Below, piece after piece: positions 17,110 to 25,226 of a DNA stretch of 64,000 bases. The translations under genes and the position numbers were made by a program. The DNA is from G965276675 sp965276675 (lineage in GTDB: Bacteria > Acidobacteriota > Terriglobia > Terriglobales > Acidobacteriaceae): positions 4,278,001 to 4,342,000 of the forward strand of contig OZ255624.1 in NCBI GenBank assembly GCA_965276675.1. Direction: 5' to 3'. Within the stretch, counting starts at the first letter, position 1, and the number at the start of each line of letters is the position of its first letter. The notes under the pieces are model-generated. The model searched no databases. It worked only from the letters and a program-made list of their open reading frames with translations, and was not told where the DNA came from.

Positions 17110-18975
17110 ATGAAGAAGCGCCTCGCGGCAGCCGCAATCTCTCTCCTAGTCAGCAACCTGGCCGCTACATTTACAGCCGCCCAGCAGCCCCCAACTTCCG
17201 GCGCCGACTGGGCCACGCCTGCAGAGCGCTCCGACTACCGGACCACGCCGAACTACGACGATACGGTGGCCTACCTGCGGCGGCTCGCGGCGACCGCGCC
17301 CGGTCAGGTACGCATCGAGAGCTTTGGGAAGAGCGGCGAAGGCCGCGATCTCGACATCGTCATTGCGTCGAAGGACGGCGTCTTCGATCCAGCGCAAATT
17401 CATGCCGCCCATCGGCCTATTGTGCTGGTGCAGAATTCCATTCACGCCGGCGAGATGGATGGCAAGGATGCCTGCCTGGCCCTGCTACGGGATATGGTCG
17501 TGACCAAGTCGCAGACGGCGTTGCTGGACCGGGCTGTCTTCGTTTTCATTCCCATCTACAACGCCGACGGCCACGAGCGCCGGAGCCGGTACAACCGCAT
17601 GAATCAGGACGGCCCGGAGGAGATGGGCTGGCGCACCAACGCCACCAACCTCAATCTGAACCGCGACTACATGAAGGCAGACGCGCCCGAAACCCGTGCC
17701 TTTATGGCTATGTTTCATCATTGGCTGCCGGACTTTTTCGTCGACGATCACGTGACCGACGGCGCCGATTATCAGTACGACGTCACCTACACCATCGACG
17801 ACGGGCCGAACGTCTATCCCGCAACTGCCAGGTGGATCGACGGCACTGTCATCCCACAGCTGAAGCAGCAGGTGGACGCCTCCGGCCATCTCGCTTCGCC
17901 CACCTACATCACGCTCGTAGACGATACGGACGCCGCCAAGGGTCTCGGCTTCAACGACGATCCTCCGCGCTTCTCGACCGGCTATGCCATCCTGGAGAAC
18001 CGTCCCGGCATGCTGGTCGAACTACACATGCTGAAGGATTATCGGACTCGAGTTACTGGAAACTACGAAATTCTTAAAGCGCTGCTAAAGATTGTGAACC
18101 GGGATGCCGATAAGCTCCTCATGCTGAATGGGGAGGCAGACAAGGCCGCTACGGAGCTCGGTGCGCACCCGCTCGGCAACGTGAGCTACCCGCTGGCCTT
18201 GGGCTGGTCCGGCGAGACCACGCCCTTCCTCTTCCGCGGCTACAAGTACACGCGGCAGCTGAGCGAAATCTCTGGCGGCATGTCGGTCCGCTACTCCCAT
18301 GATCCCTGGAATGTCTCGCTGCCGTTGCAGACCGGCTTCAAAGTGACGGCCGCAACCGTTCCTCCAGCGGCTTACATCGTTCCGGCACAATGGACGCACG
18401 CTATCGATGTCCTGCTCGCGCACCAGGTGGAGATTCGCCGCACAACCGCTCTCTGGACGGGCAGCGTCGAAACCTACCGCTGCTCCGGCATGCAGTGGCA
18501 GCAGCCGCCCTACGAGGGCCACCATCCCATCTTTGCCGGTGAAGGCAGCCAGGGGCACCCCGGCTCCTTTGGGCAGTGCACGCCTGTTACGGAGACCATG
18601 AGCTTCCCATCTGGTTCGGCTGTGGTGATGTTGAACCAGAGGCTCTCCCACGTCGCGGTGGAGTGGCTGGAGCCGGGAGCGCCGGACTCCGCAATGGCCT
18701 GGAATGTCTTCGATCCCATCTTCGAGCAGAAGGAGTACGGCGAGGCCTACGTGCTGGAGAAGCTAGCCCGCGAGATGCTGGCCAAGGACCCTAAGCTGAA
18801 GACTGAATTCGAGCGCAAGGTGGAGGCAGATCCGCGCTTCGCCGCCAATCCTAATGCCCGCCTGGCGTTCTTTTACGACCGGTCACCGTGGTTCGATCCG
18901 CGCCTTGGTCTCTATCCGGTGGGTCGGCTGACAAAATTGGATGGTCTTCCGCTCGGTGCCGCGTCTACGAAATAA
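17110..18975 (+). CDS. Secreted M14-family zinc carboxypeptidase-like protein
   Basis: 621 residues from the ATG preceded by TAGGTGA (8 bases); a GTG 12 bases earlier abuts the ispF stop and is an alternative. The signal peptide ends near 'TFTAAQQ'. M14 marks: 'SIHAGEMDGKDA' (HxxE zinc ligands), 'NLNLNRDYMKADAPETRAF', a later His in 'FFVDDHVTD', and a likely catalytic Glu in 'GMLVELHMLKDYRTR'. It probably hydrolyses peptides in the periplasm or outside the cell. The second half is not recognisable to me. It directly follows ispF but is probably functionally unrelated. Confidence 0.85.
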   Translation: MKKRLAAAAISLLVSNLAATFTAAQQPPTSGADWATPAERSDYRTTPNYDDTVAYLRRLAATAPGQVRIESFGKSGEGRDLDIVIASKDGVFDPAQIHAAHRPIVLVQNSIHAGEMDGKDACLALLRDMVVTKSQTALLDRAVFVFIPIYNADGHERRSRYNRMNQDGPEEMGWRTNATNLNLNRDYMKADAPETRAFMAMFHHWLPDFFVDDHVTDGADYQYDVTYTIDDGPNVYPATARWIDGTVIPQLKQQVDASGHLASPTYITLVDDTDAAKGLGFNDDPPRFSTGYAILENRPGMLVELHMLKDYRTRVTGNYEILKALLKIVNRDADKLLMLNGEADKAATELGAHPLGNVSYPLALGWSGETTPFLFRGYKYTRQLSEISGGMSVRYSHDPWNVSLPLQTGFKVTAATVPPAAYIVPAQWTHAIDVLLAHQVEIRRTTALWTGSVETYRCSGMQWQQPPYEGHHPIFAGEGSQGHPGSFGQCTPVTETMSFPSGSAVVMLNQRLSHVAVEWLEPGAPDSAMAWNVFDPIFEQKEYGEAYVLEKLAREMLAKDPKLKTEFERKVEADPRFAANPNARLAFFYDRSPWFDPRLGLYPVGRLTKLDGLPLGAASTK

Positions 18976-19042
18976 GTAGCGCGGAAATAGGTAGTACGTT
19001 TTTTCTCCACGTCCATCTATAGTTAAGAGAGATTCATTTTTT

Positions 19043-19558
19043 ATGCCATACGATCCGAGAGCCGTCGCAAACTACCTGCTGGAGTTAGCAGGGCAGCAGA
19101 ACTGCGCGCTCGATCCGATGAAGATCCAGAAGCTGGTTTACTACGCGCATGGCTGGCACTTGGCGTTAACCGGCAAGCCGCTCATCGATCGCCCGATGGA
19201 AGCCTGGCAGTATGGCCCGGTGATTCCGGATCTCTATCGCGCATTCAGCCAATTTGGCGCGGGTACCATTACCGAGCCCGCCCGCTACACTGCGACCGAA
19301 AACGATAAGGTCGTACTTCGTCCCTACCGCATGAATGGACTCGAAACCGAGGCCACAGACTACGCGAAACGGGTCCTCCGCCGCATTCTGGAGCAGTACG
19401 GAAAGTATTCCGCCATTCAGCTCTCGATGATGACGCACGCGCCCGATACTCCCTGGGCCAAGGCCTGGAGCGGTAATCAGGGCCGCCGCTACGTCTCTAT
19501 CTCGGACGACGACATCGAACAATATTTCAAGGATGTTCTGAAACCCATCGCAGCATGA
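19043..19558 (+). CDS. Panacea-domain (DUF4065, SocA/GepA-like) protein, putative antitoxin
   Basis: 171 residues. 'PMKIQKLVYYAHGWHLALTGKPLIDRPMEAWQYGPVIPDLYRAF' is the hallmark of the DUF4065/Panacea fold. Members are known to neutralise many unrelated toxins and usually lie directly before or after a small toxin gene. Here the stop overlaps the ATG of a 124-residue membrane protein by four bases (ATGA), so the pair is translationally coupled. A TATAGT box lies at 19018-19023 and AAGAGAGA sits before the start. Function as antitoxin is inferred from family and context. Confidence 0.8.
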   Translation: MPYDPRAVANYLLELAGQQNCALDPMKIQKLVYYAHGWHLALTGKPLIDRPMEAWQYGPVIPDLYRAFSQFGAGTITEPARYTATENDKVVLRPYRMNGLETEATDYAKRVLRRILEQYGKYSAIQLSMMTHAPDTPWAKAWSGNQGRRYVSISDDDIEQYFKDVLKPIAA

Positions 19559-19929
19559 CCCCTGAGCCAGATCCGGAGACACTCGTAGACATCCGGACCA
19601 TCGCAGCGGCGGCTGCTCCCCGCTTTGCCGAGCCCTCCACCGTCAACTCGGCCATCGTCGCGTCGAGTGAGCAGTCCCAGTATGACGACGCCAAGAAGAA
19701 ACAGATCCTCGGCTTCCGCCGCTGGCTGGTACCCGGGCTCTTTACTCTCACCTGCATCTGGCTTGTATTTGTCGCGACCGTCCTGGTGCGCGAAGAGCAC
19801 CGGCAGCAGAAGCTCTCCGACGCTGTCTTGATCGCCCTGCTTGGAACTGCAACCGCCAACGTCCTCGGGCTGCTGGTTATTGTGCTGAAATCGCTCTTCC
19901 CTGTCGAGTTTGAACACGCCGGAGAGTAG
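19555..19929 (+). CDS. Small two-helix membrane protein, candidate toxin of the Panacea pair
   Basis: 124 residues. A soluble N-terminal part of about 55 residues is followed by two strong membrane helices, 'WLVPGLFTLTCIWLVFVATVLV' (split by 'REEHRQQKLSDA') and 'VLIALLGTATANVLGLLVIVL'. Its ATG lies inside the last codons of the Panacea gene. Some known Panacea partners are membrane-acting toxins, and this protein's size and coupling fit that, but I do not recognise the sequence itself. A 9-bp hairpin follows its stop. Confidence 0.6.
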   Translation: MTPEPDPETLVDIRTIAAAAAPRFAEPSTVNSAIVASSEQSQYDDAKKKQILGFRRWLVPGLFTLTCIWLVFVATVLVREEHRQQKLSDAVLIALLGTATANVLGLLVIVLKSLFPVEFEHAGE

Positions 19930-19933
19930 TTGT

Positions 19934-19957
19934 AGCACAATTTCTTAGAATTGTGCT
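19934..19957 (+). terminator. Hairpin just after the putative toxin-antitoxin operon
   Basis: Arms AGCACAATT (19934-19942) and AATTGTGCT (19949-19957) are exact reverse complements with a six-base loop, starting five bases after the stop codon. There is no T-run, so it may be a weak terminator, an mRNA-stabilising stem or a protein-binding site. Confidence 0.45.
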
Positions 19958-20007
19958 GCGACCTCTGGTACCCTTGCGCCCATCAGCATTTACGAGAGGA
20001 AACGAGC

Positions 20008-20304
20008 ATGGACCACAACCCTGCGATCGATCCGCACCTAGCTTATCTGTTCCCGTTCATCTTCCTCTTCGCCATCGCAGCCGTAATTGTCTTGATTATC
20101 CCGTTCTGGGTGATCTTCAAGAAGTCGGGACAAAGCCCGTGGCTCTCGCTCCTGATTGTGATCCCTTTTGGAGCGATCATCGTCCCGTACCTGGCTGCTT
20201 TTCTGCAATGGAAGGTGGTGCCCGTGAATCCAGTGGGAGCGCCGATCTATCCGCCACGGCCGAACTACCCTGTTCCCCCAGCAGAGCCCTACAACCGCGG
20301 CTAG
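20008..20304 (+). CDS. Small two-helix membrane protein with Pro/Tyr-rich tail, hypothetical
   Basis: 98 residues from the ATG preceded by GAGAGGA at 7 bases; an earlier in-frame start is less likely. Two helices, 'LFPFIFLFAIAAVIVLIIPFWVIF' and 'WLSLLIVIPFGAIIVPYLAAFLQW', are joined by a short basic loop 'KKSGQSP'. The tail 'PVGAPIYPPRPNYPVPPAEPY' is proline/tyrosine-rich. It lies between two toxin-antitoxin modules and could belong to either or to neither. Confidence 0.6.
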   Translation: MDHNPAIDPHLAYLFPFIFLFAIAAVIVLIIPFWVIFKKSGQSPWLSLLIVIPFGAIIVPYLAAFLQWKVVPVNPVGAPIYPPRPNYPVPPAEPYNRG

Positions 20305-20313
20305 GTCACAAAC

Positions 20314-20685
20314 CTAGAGTGTGGGGACGTCGTACTCGAGGATCATGGGGTCAGTGCTGAGCAAAACGCACTCGTGAGCACGCGTTTGCGCAACCAACAG
20401 CCTGTCAAACGGATCGCGGTGAATGAGCGGCAGCTCTCCTGCGCTTTCTGCATCCGAGGCCGAAATTGGAAGCTCAAGAAAGTCGTGAGCCTGAATCACA
20501 GACACAATATGTCCAGCAAACTCCAACTTTCTTAAATTGCGCTTGATTGCGATCTCCCACGCGGTGACCGCGCTCACGTAAACCATATTCTCTGGATTTT
20601 CGATCGCATGCTTATAGCGCGAGGGCAGTTCTGCCAATTTGTTGTTCCATAGTAAGAATATGTGTGTATCCAAGAGAAGTCGCAC
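20314..20685 (-). CDS. vapC: VapC-type PIN-domain toxin
   Basis: 123 residues, GTG start overlapping the antitoxin stop by one base (TAGTG). PIN residues are visible: the first Asp in 'MRLLLDTHIFLLW', Glu in 'SAVTAWEIAIKRNL', and 'HRDPFDRLLVAQTRAHECVLLSTD' with the other acidic residues. VapC toxins are ribonucleases that cut tRNA or rRNA. The complete set of acidic residues suggests an active enzyme. Confidence 0.9.
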   Translation of the reverse strand: MRLLLDTHIFLLWNNKLAELPSRYKHAIENPENMVYVSAVTAWEIAIKRNLRKLEFAGHIVSVIQAHDFLELPISASDAESAGELPLIHRDPFDRLLVAQTRAHECVLLSTDPMILEYDVPTL

Positions 20686-20939
20686 TAAAGTCCGAAATCC
20701 TTCAGAACGTCCTCTGGCAAAGGATCGTCAAAGTCAGGACTGATGTAAGTAACTCCAAGAAGATTTTGACCACCCAGCCGTCGTTCCCGCTTCTCCGGTT
20801 CGAGCGGCATAAGACGAGCGCGGGGCTTCCCTGCTTTGGCGATGATGATCTCTTCACCCGCCGCGGCACGCTCAACCAACGCAGAAAGGTTTGTCTTCGC
20901 CTCGTAGATGTTTACTGGGACTTTCACTGGAGCAGCCAT
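20685..20939 (-). CDS. vapB: Phd/YefM-type antitoxin partner of the PIN toxin
   Basis: 84 residues. 'PVNIYEAKTNLSALVERAAAGEEIIIAKAGKPRARLMPL' is the DNA-binding Phd/YefM fold; the remainder ('SPDFDDPLPEDVLKDFGL') is the toxin-neutralising tail. It binds the toxin and represses the operon in known relatives. It precedes vapC with a one-base overlap and starts 92 bases from gltX on the other strand. Confidence 0.9.
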   Translation of the reverse strand: MAAPVKVPVNIYEAKTNLSALVERAAAGEEIIIAKAGKPRARLMPLEPEKRERRLGGQNLLGVTYISPDFDDPLPEDVLKDFGL

Positions 20940-21030
20940 AGCTTATTCTGCATAGTCCTCTCAGATTGGTCAAGTTGGTCAGCCTTGACGACCCTTCCTT
21001 ACGCTCCTAGCATCGAGCTTGGCCTCCTAC

Positions 21031-22524
21031 ATGTCCGACCAATCCATCGCGACGCCTCGCGTCCGCTTCGCTCCCTCACCCACCGGCTACCTGCACGTGG
21101 GTGGCGCCCGCACCGCGCTCTTTAATTGGCTCTTTGCCCGGCGTACCGGCGGTACGCTCATCCTGCGCATTGAGGATACGGATTTTGAGCGCTCCTCCGA
21201 GGAGATGGTCGAGGGCATTCTGGAGGGCATGCGCTGGCTGGGACTGAACTGGGACGAAGGACCGTTTCTTCAGTCCCAAAGGCTCGATTTGTACACCGAA
21301 ACTGCCTCCAAAATGCTCCGAAACGAGCACGCTTACCTCTGTTTCTGCACCAAAGGAGAGCTGGAGGCGCGCCGTGCCAAGGCGACCGCCGCGGGCAGAC
21401 CGCCTATGTACGACCGTCGTTGCTCCCGGATCGATCCACAGGTGGCAGCGGCCCGGAAAGCAGCCGGGGAGCCCTGTGCTGTCCGCTTCAAGGTTCCAGA
21501 AGGGGGTGTCACGGCCTTCCTGGATGCGGTTTTCGGGCGTGTCGAGTTCGCGAATGCCGAGCTCGAGGACTTTGTGCTCCTGCGCTCGGACGGTATCCCT
21601 ACCTACCATCTCTCAGTCGTGGCGGACGATATCGATATGCGGCTGACACATATTATTCGCGGCGCCGACCACCTTTCGAATACGCCCAAGCAAGTGCTCC
21701 AGTATCAGGCACTTGGAGCGGAGCTGCCCATCTTCGCGCACGTGCCACTCATCCTCGGCCCGGACAAGACTCGGCTCTCCAAACGCCATGGCGCGACCTC
21801 CGTCATCTCCTATAAAGAGTTCGGAATTGTTCCCGAGGCCTTTCGCAACTTCCTGGCGCTGCTTGGTTGGACACCCGGGGCGGCGGGAAAGGACGCCAAT
21901 GGACGTGACCGCGAACTCTTCGGTTCCGACGAGCTGATTGCGCTCTTTTCGCTGGCTGGGATCTCGAAGTCCAACGCCGTCTTCGACAATGACAAGCTTG
22001 CCTGGTTCAACACGGAGTGGATCCGCCGGTACCCTGCGGAGCAGTTGCTGCCGTTGATAGAAGAGGAGTGGATCAAGTCGGAGTTCTGGACGGAGCGCAG
22101 TAAAGAGGAGACACTTGCGGCGATCGACATGCTGAAGCCGCGCGCGCGCAACCTAATCGATTTCGCGACTTCGTTTCGCGCTTACTTCAGCGACGTCTTT
22201 CCGTATGACGAAGCAGCGGTTGAAAAGTTCCTGAAGGATGACTCGGTCCGCGGTCTGCTGTATGAACTGGGGCAGCGCTACGCCACGGCACCTGAGTTCA
22301 CTGAAGTCTCTGCCGAGCAGATGCTGCGCGCTTTTGCAGAAGAGAAAAACGTGAAAGCAGGGACTCTGATCAACGGAGCGCGGGTGGCGCTCACCGGCCA
22401 GGGCGTGGCTCCGAGCCTCTTTGCCGTAATGGTCGCGCTGGGCAAGGAGCGGGTGGTTACTCGCCTAGCGTCGCTACGAACTCCGGAGTCAAGCCTGCCT
22501 CCGGCGGAGCCTATTTCTCTCTGA
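21031..22524 (+). CDS. gltX: Glutamyl-tRNA synthetase
   Basis: 497 residues from the ATG at 21031 (a TTG four codons earlier is possible). Class I signatures: HIGH variant in 'RFAPSPTGYLHVGGARTALFNWLFAR' and KMSKS variant in 'DKTRLSKRHGATSV'. 'HLSVVADDIDMRLTHIIRGADHLSNTPKQVLQYQALG' is typical. It charges tRNA-Glu (and perhaps tRNA-Gln, if the host uses transamidation). No riboswitch or leader is evident. It ends at a palindromic element. Confidence 0.97.
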   Translation: MSDQSIATPRVRFAPSPTGYLHVGGARTALFNWLFARRTGGTLILRIEDTDFERSSEEMVEGILEGMRWLGLNWDEGPFLQSQRLDLYTETASKMLRNEHAYLCFCTKGELEARRAKATAAGRPPMYDRRCSRIDPQVAAARKAAGEPCAVRFKVPEGGVTAFLDAVFGRVEFANAELEDFVLLRSDGIPTYHLSVVADDIDMRLTHIIRGADHLSNTPKQVLQYQALGAELPIFAHVPLILGPDKTRLSKRHGATSVISYKEFGIVPEAFRNFLALLGWTPGAAGKDANGRDRELFGSDELIALFSLAGISKSNAVFDNDKLAWFNTEWIRRYPAEQLLPLIEEEWIKSEFWTERSKEETLAAIDMLKPRARNLIDFATSFRAYFSDVFPYDEAAVEKFLKDDSVRGLLYELGQRYATAPEFTEVSAEQMLRAFAEEKNVKAGTLINGARVALTGQGVAPSLFAVMVALGKERVVTRLASLRTPESSLPPAEPISL

Positions 22525-22560
22525 ACCGACTTGCCCGGTCACCGTCTGTTAGGGGCCATC

Positions 22561-22676
22561 TAAAGCATTTCCACAGATGCTGTGTTGTGGCTGGCTTCGG
22601 TTCTGTGCAGCTTTTCTTGACGGAAAAGCTGCGCCCAATTCCGTTGTCGCTCTACACCTACTATGAAAATGCTTTA
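22561..22676. repeat. Palindromic element, type A, 116 bp
   Basis: The ends TAAAGCATTTCCACAG and CTATGAAAATGCTTTA pair at 14 of 16 positions. The core is a perfect 10-bp stem, GCAGCTTTTC (22607-22616) with GAAAAGCTGC (22623-22632). The left half matches the reverse complement of the right half of the copy at 49240. On the minus strand its first three bases are the TAA stop of the acyltransferase. It sits between convergent genes. Confidence 0.85.
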
Positions 22677-23753
22677 GCCCGGCACCACGATGTGGTCGAG
22701 TGTCTCTGTTTTGGGGCGGTCGCGCTTCATGTAGCGATCTCGCGTGATAATGCTGGTCCGTTCGAAAAGAAAGTAGAAGAGGATGCCGGCGAGTGCTGTC
22801 GTGGTCAAGATGAAGCCCGTCTTCAGAAGGCCGCGTGGCCATGGGTCGACCTGCAGACGCACGATGTCGAAGAAGAGGACATGGACGAGATAGACGCTGT
22901 AGGAGCATAGGGCTGCTCCGGTGATGGTCTTGTACACCAGTCTGCTGCTGGCCGAAGCCGGTTCCCATTTAAAGTCGTACAAAGCCCTAAGCCAGGCCGC
23001 GTACCCAAGCGCGAGCACGGTAAAGACCCAGATATTGACCCAGAGACCGCGGGTCGTCCACATCGGCAGGATGCCAAGAGTGATCGGAATGATAAGCAAT
23101 CCCCACTGGGCGGGTTTGCGGAGTGCGAGAAAGAGATCCGGGCGCTCCACAAAGAGATAGGCGATCCAGAGCCCCGCGATGAGCCCTTCGCAGTGAAAGT
23201 GCGTCATCCAATACCAATCTGGCGGCAGGGTCCCAGTGGCGGCCAGTGTCCCCAGGCGGAGCAGGAAGGGTATCCAGAAGGCCACGGGAAGCAGCCACAG
23301 AAAGCTCTTCCGGCCCAGAGTGCGCGCCACCAAGAAGCCGAAGATGGGAAGCAGTAGATAGAAGTGCTCCTCCACGCACAAACTCCACGAGGGTCCAAAG
23401 CCCTTGACTCCCGCGTAGTTCTGCAGAAAGAGGACGTAGTACCAGCGAATCGGATTGCCGGGAAACCAGACCGAGGCGATGGCAAAGAGGGCGAGTGCGG
23501 CGAAGTATGGAGGCAGAGTTCGCCACCAGCGTGCCTTCCAGAACGAGCCTGGCTTGAAGGTCTGTTCCTTCTGGCTGCGGAAGTAGATTCTCCCGATGAG
23601 AAAGCCGGAAAGGACGAAGAACATATCCACACCGGTTCCCATCTCACCCAGAATCGGGATACGTCCAAACGTCACGCCATGGGAGAAGAAGACCATGGTG
23701 ATGGCCGCCGCGCGCAACAGATCAAGTCCGAAGTTTCTTTTCTGTACCTGCAC
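22674..23753 (-). CDS. Acyltransferase 3 family membrane protein
   Basis: 359 residues and about ten membrane helices. N-terminal 'RNFGLDLLRAAAITMVFFSHG' (with the conserved His) and 'VDMFFVLSGFLIGRIYFRS' are the family signatures, as is 'FLQNYAGVKGFGPSWSLCVEEHFYLLLPI'. Such proteins (OafA/NodX type) O-acylate sugars of LPS, exopolysaccharide or peptidoglycan; the target is not deducible. Its stop codon lies in the palindromic element at 22561-22676. Confidence 0.9.
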   Translation of the reverse strand: MQVQKRNFGLDLLRAAAITMVFFSHGVTFGRIPILGEMGTGVDMFFVLSGFLIGRIYFRSQKEQTFKPGSFWKARWWRTLPPYFAALALFAIASVWFPGNPIRWYYVLFLQNYAGVKGFGPSWSLCVEEHFYLLLPIFGFLVARTLGRKSFLWLLPVAFWIPFLLRLGTLAATGTLPPDWYWMTHFHCEGLIAGLWIAYLFVERPDLFLALRKPAQWGLLIIPITLGILPMWTTRGLWVNIWVFTVLALGYAAWLRALYDFKWEPASASSRLVYKTITGAALCSYSVYLVHVLFFDIVRLQVDPWPRGLLKTGFILTTTALAGILFYFLFERTSIITRDRYMKRDRPKTETLDHIVVPG

Positions 23754-23962
23754 TTTACCTCTAACACCGGCGCCGGCTCACGGACGCCGACCGCTTTCCT
23801 TCTACGCTGGTCATCTGGGTTTGATTCTCGGGCAATGAGCGTTAAATCCCGACTCTCTGAAGTCACACTGGCTGTTACTTCGGACATCTGTTGGAAGATG
23901 GCTGCTTCATTTGCAGTCGTCGTCATAAGATCGAACTTCCCAGCCAGGCGTGCTCATGAGTT
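23754..23962. other. Intergenic 209 bp, no gene supported
   Basis: The gap lies between two minus-strand genes and probably holds the promoter of the acyltransferase gene. A T-arm-like GTTTGATTC occurs near 23818-23826 but no tRNA can be folded around it. Confidence 0.4.
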
Positions 23963-24478
23963 CTATTTCGCCAAAATGCTGATCGCCACCGGGATCTTTT
24001 TCGGCGGCATGCAGGAGTTGGAGTCGCACGCCTGGTAGCGGAGCATTCCCTGGAGGAGATGATCTCCTGGCTGTGCTGTCAGATGCGCATGGAGAACGAC
24101 GTCTCCGGTGTAGACGCTGACTTTCTGGTCGGGAGCAAACGAAAAGCTGTAGTCGGTTCCCGCGGGAAAGTCGACACCCGTCACATTCACGCCTGCCCCA
24201 TCGACCACCATCAGCTGTGTCGGAATGAGTGTTTTGGCGTGGGGCGCGTGCGAGTTGATGTGGAAGCCGTCGTTGACGCGAAAGTGCAGTTCCAGCTCTT
24301 GCGGTTTTCTGGCCGGGATACTGACCTGCTCCGGGCCGAGAAACCGGACGGTTGCGGGCGCCTTCGATCCCGCCTCATCCGTCGTCTGCCAGGGAAGCTT
24401 CTGCGCTCTGGCGGCGTTCCCCAGCAAAAGCACGACCGCTGCGACCAGGGCTGGGGATCGTAGCGATGCGACGCGCAT
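23963..24478 (-). CDS. Secreted DsbD N-terminal-domain-like protein
   Basis: 171 residues with a signal peptide ending near 'GNAARAQ'. The mature part resembles the periplasmic alpha domain of DsbD: 'LHFRVNDGFHINSHAP', 'AHLTAQPGDHLLQGMLRYQACDSNSCMPPKKIPV', with the redox Cys pair CDSNSC. Here it stands alone, without the membrane and gamma domains of DsbD. It abuts the TlpA-like gene (stop TAG directly followed by ATG), so the two likely exchange electrons in the periplasm. Confidence 0.8.
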   Translation of the reverse strand: MRVASLRSPALVAAVVLLLGNAARAQKLPWQTTDEAGSKAPATVRFLGPEQVSIPARKPQELELHFRVNDGFHINSHAPHAKTLIPTQLMVVDGAGVNVTGVDFPAGTDYSFSFAPDQKVSVYTGDVVLHAHLTAQPGDHLLQGMLRYQACDSNSCMPPKKIPVAISILAK

Positions 24479-25096
24479 CTACTCGCCTCCTGCGGCGATC
24501 GCTTTTTTGATGTTTGCTTCGATCTCGTTACGCGATGCCAGACCGGCAGTCTCCTCCACGATTTTGCCGTTCTTGCCCACGTAATACGAAGTAGGCAGGA
24601 ACTCCACGCCGCCATAGGATTTGGAGATTGCATCGTCTCCGAAAAGAACCGGGTAGTTCAGGCCAGTCTTCTGGCTGAACTTAGAGACAGCCGCCCGGTT
24701 CTTCGCATCGTCCTCGTTGACACCCAGGATCTCAAAACCCTGATCACGATACTGCTTCTGGAGTTCGACAAACCAGGGCATCTCGACCTTGCAAGGCGCG
24801 CACCAGGTAGCCCAAAAGTTGATCAGCACTGCTTTCCCCTTGTAATCGGCCAGCGAGACCTTCTTGCCTTCTAAACCTTTCAGAGAAAAGTTTGGAGCTT
24901 TTTTCCCGCGCAGATTGGGCAAGCCCTGGTCGGAGGCGACATCCTGCCCCACTGTTTGGTTCGAGGCATCCGGGACCAGCACTCCCCTCGGCTGCTGCTG
25001 AGCAGCCCGGCGATGTTTGAGGTTTTGGTAGCCCGACCACGCCATCAGCGCCAACGCGCACACGACGACGACGATCACGATCTGATTGCGTTTCAA
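24479..25096 (-). CDS. TlpA/ResA-like membrane-anchored thioredoxin
   Basis: 205 residues from a TTG preceded by AGGAAGG at six bases; an ATG 51 bases upstream lacks a site. One N-terminal helix ('IVIVVVVCALALMAWSGY') anchors it. The thioredoxin fold has 'LINFWATWCAPCKVEMPWFVELQ' (active site CAPC), then 'GVNEDDAKNRAAVSKF' and the cis-Pro region 'VEFLPTSYYVGKNGKI'. It probably reduces periplasmic disulfides, for example in cytochrome c assembly. It is followed immediately by the DsbD-like gene. Confidence 0.9.
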   Translation of the reverse strand: MKRNQIVIVVVVCALALMAWSGYQNLKHRRAAQQQPRGVLVPDASNQTVGQDVASDQGLPNLRGKKAPNFSLKGLEGKKVSLADYKGKAVLINFWATWCAPCKVEMPWFVELQKQYRDQGFEILGVNEDDAKNRAAVSKFSQKTGLNYPVLFGDDAISKSYGGVEFLPTSYYVGKNGKIVEETAGLASRNEIEANIKKAIAAGGE

Positions 25097-25226
25097 AGTG
25101 GTGCCTTCCTGCCGGCAATCGCGCCGGACGAACGGGAGAGTCTCCATTCTAAATGGATGGCTTGCTGGAGTTCATTGAAAGGCTGACCGCAGTTCCCCGA
25201 GGCTGCGTATGCTGTTGAAAGCACGC

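Noticed and set aside
23760..23840. Possible tRNA (T-arm-like GTTTGATTC with a 5-bp stem)
   Set aside because: No matching acceptor stem, D arm or anticodon arm can be found at the right distances.
23672..23926. 84-codon minus-strand frame upstream of the acyltransferase
   Set aside because: Overlaps the acyltransferase start out of frame, and its Arg-rich sequence has no family resemblance.
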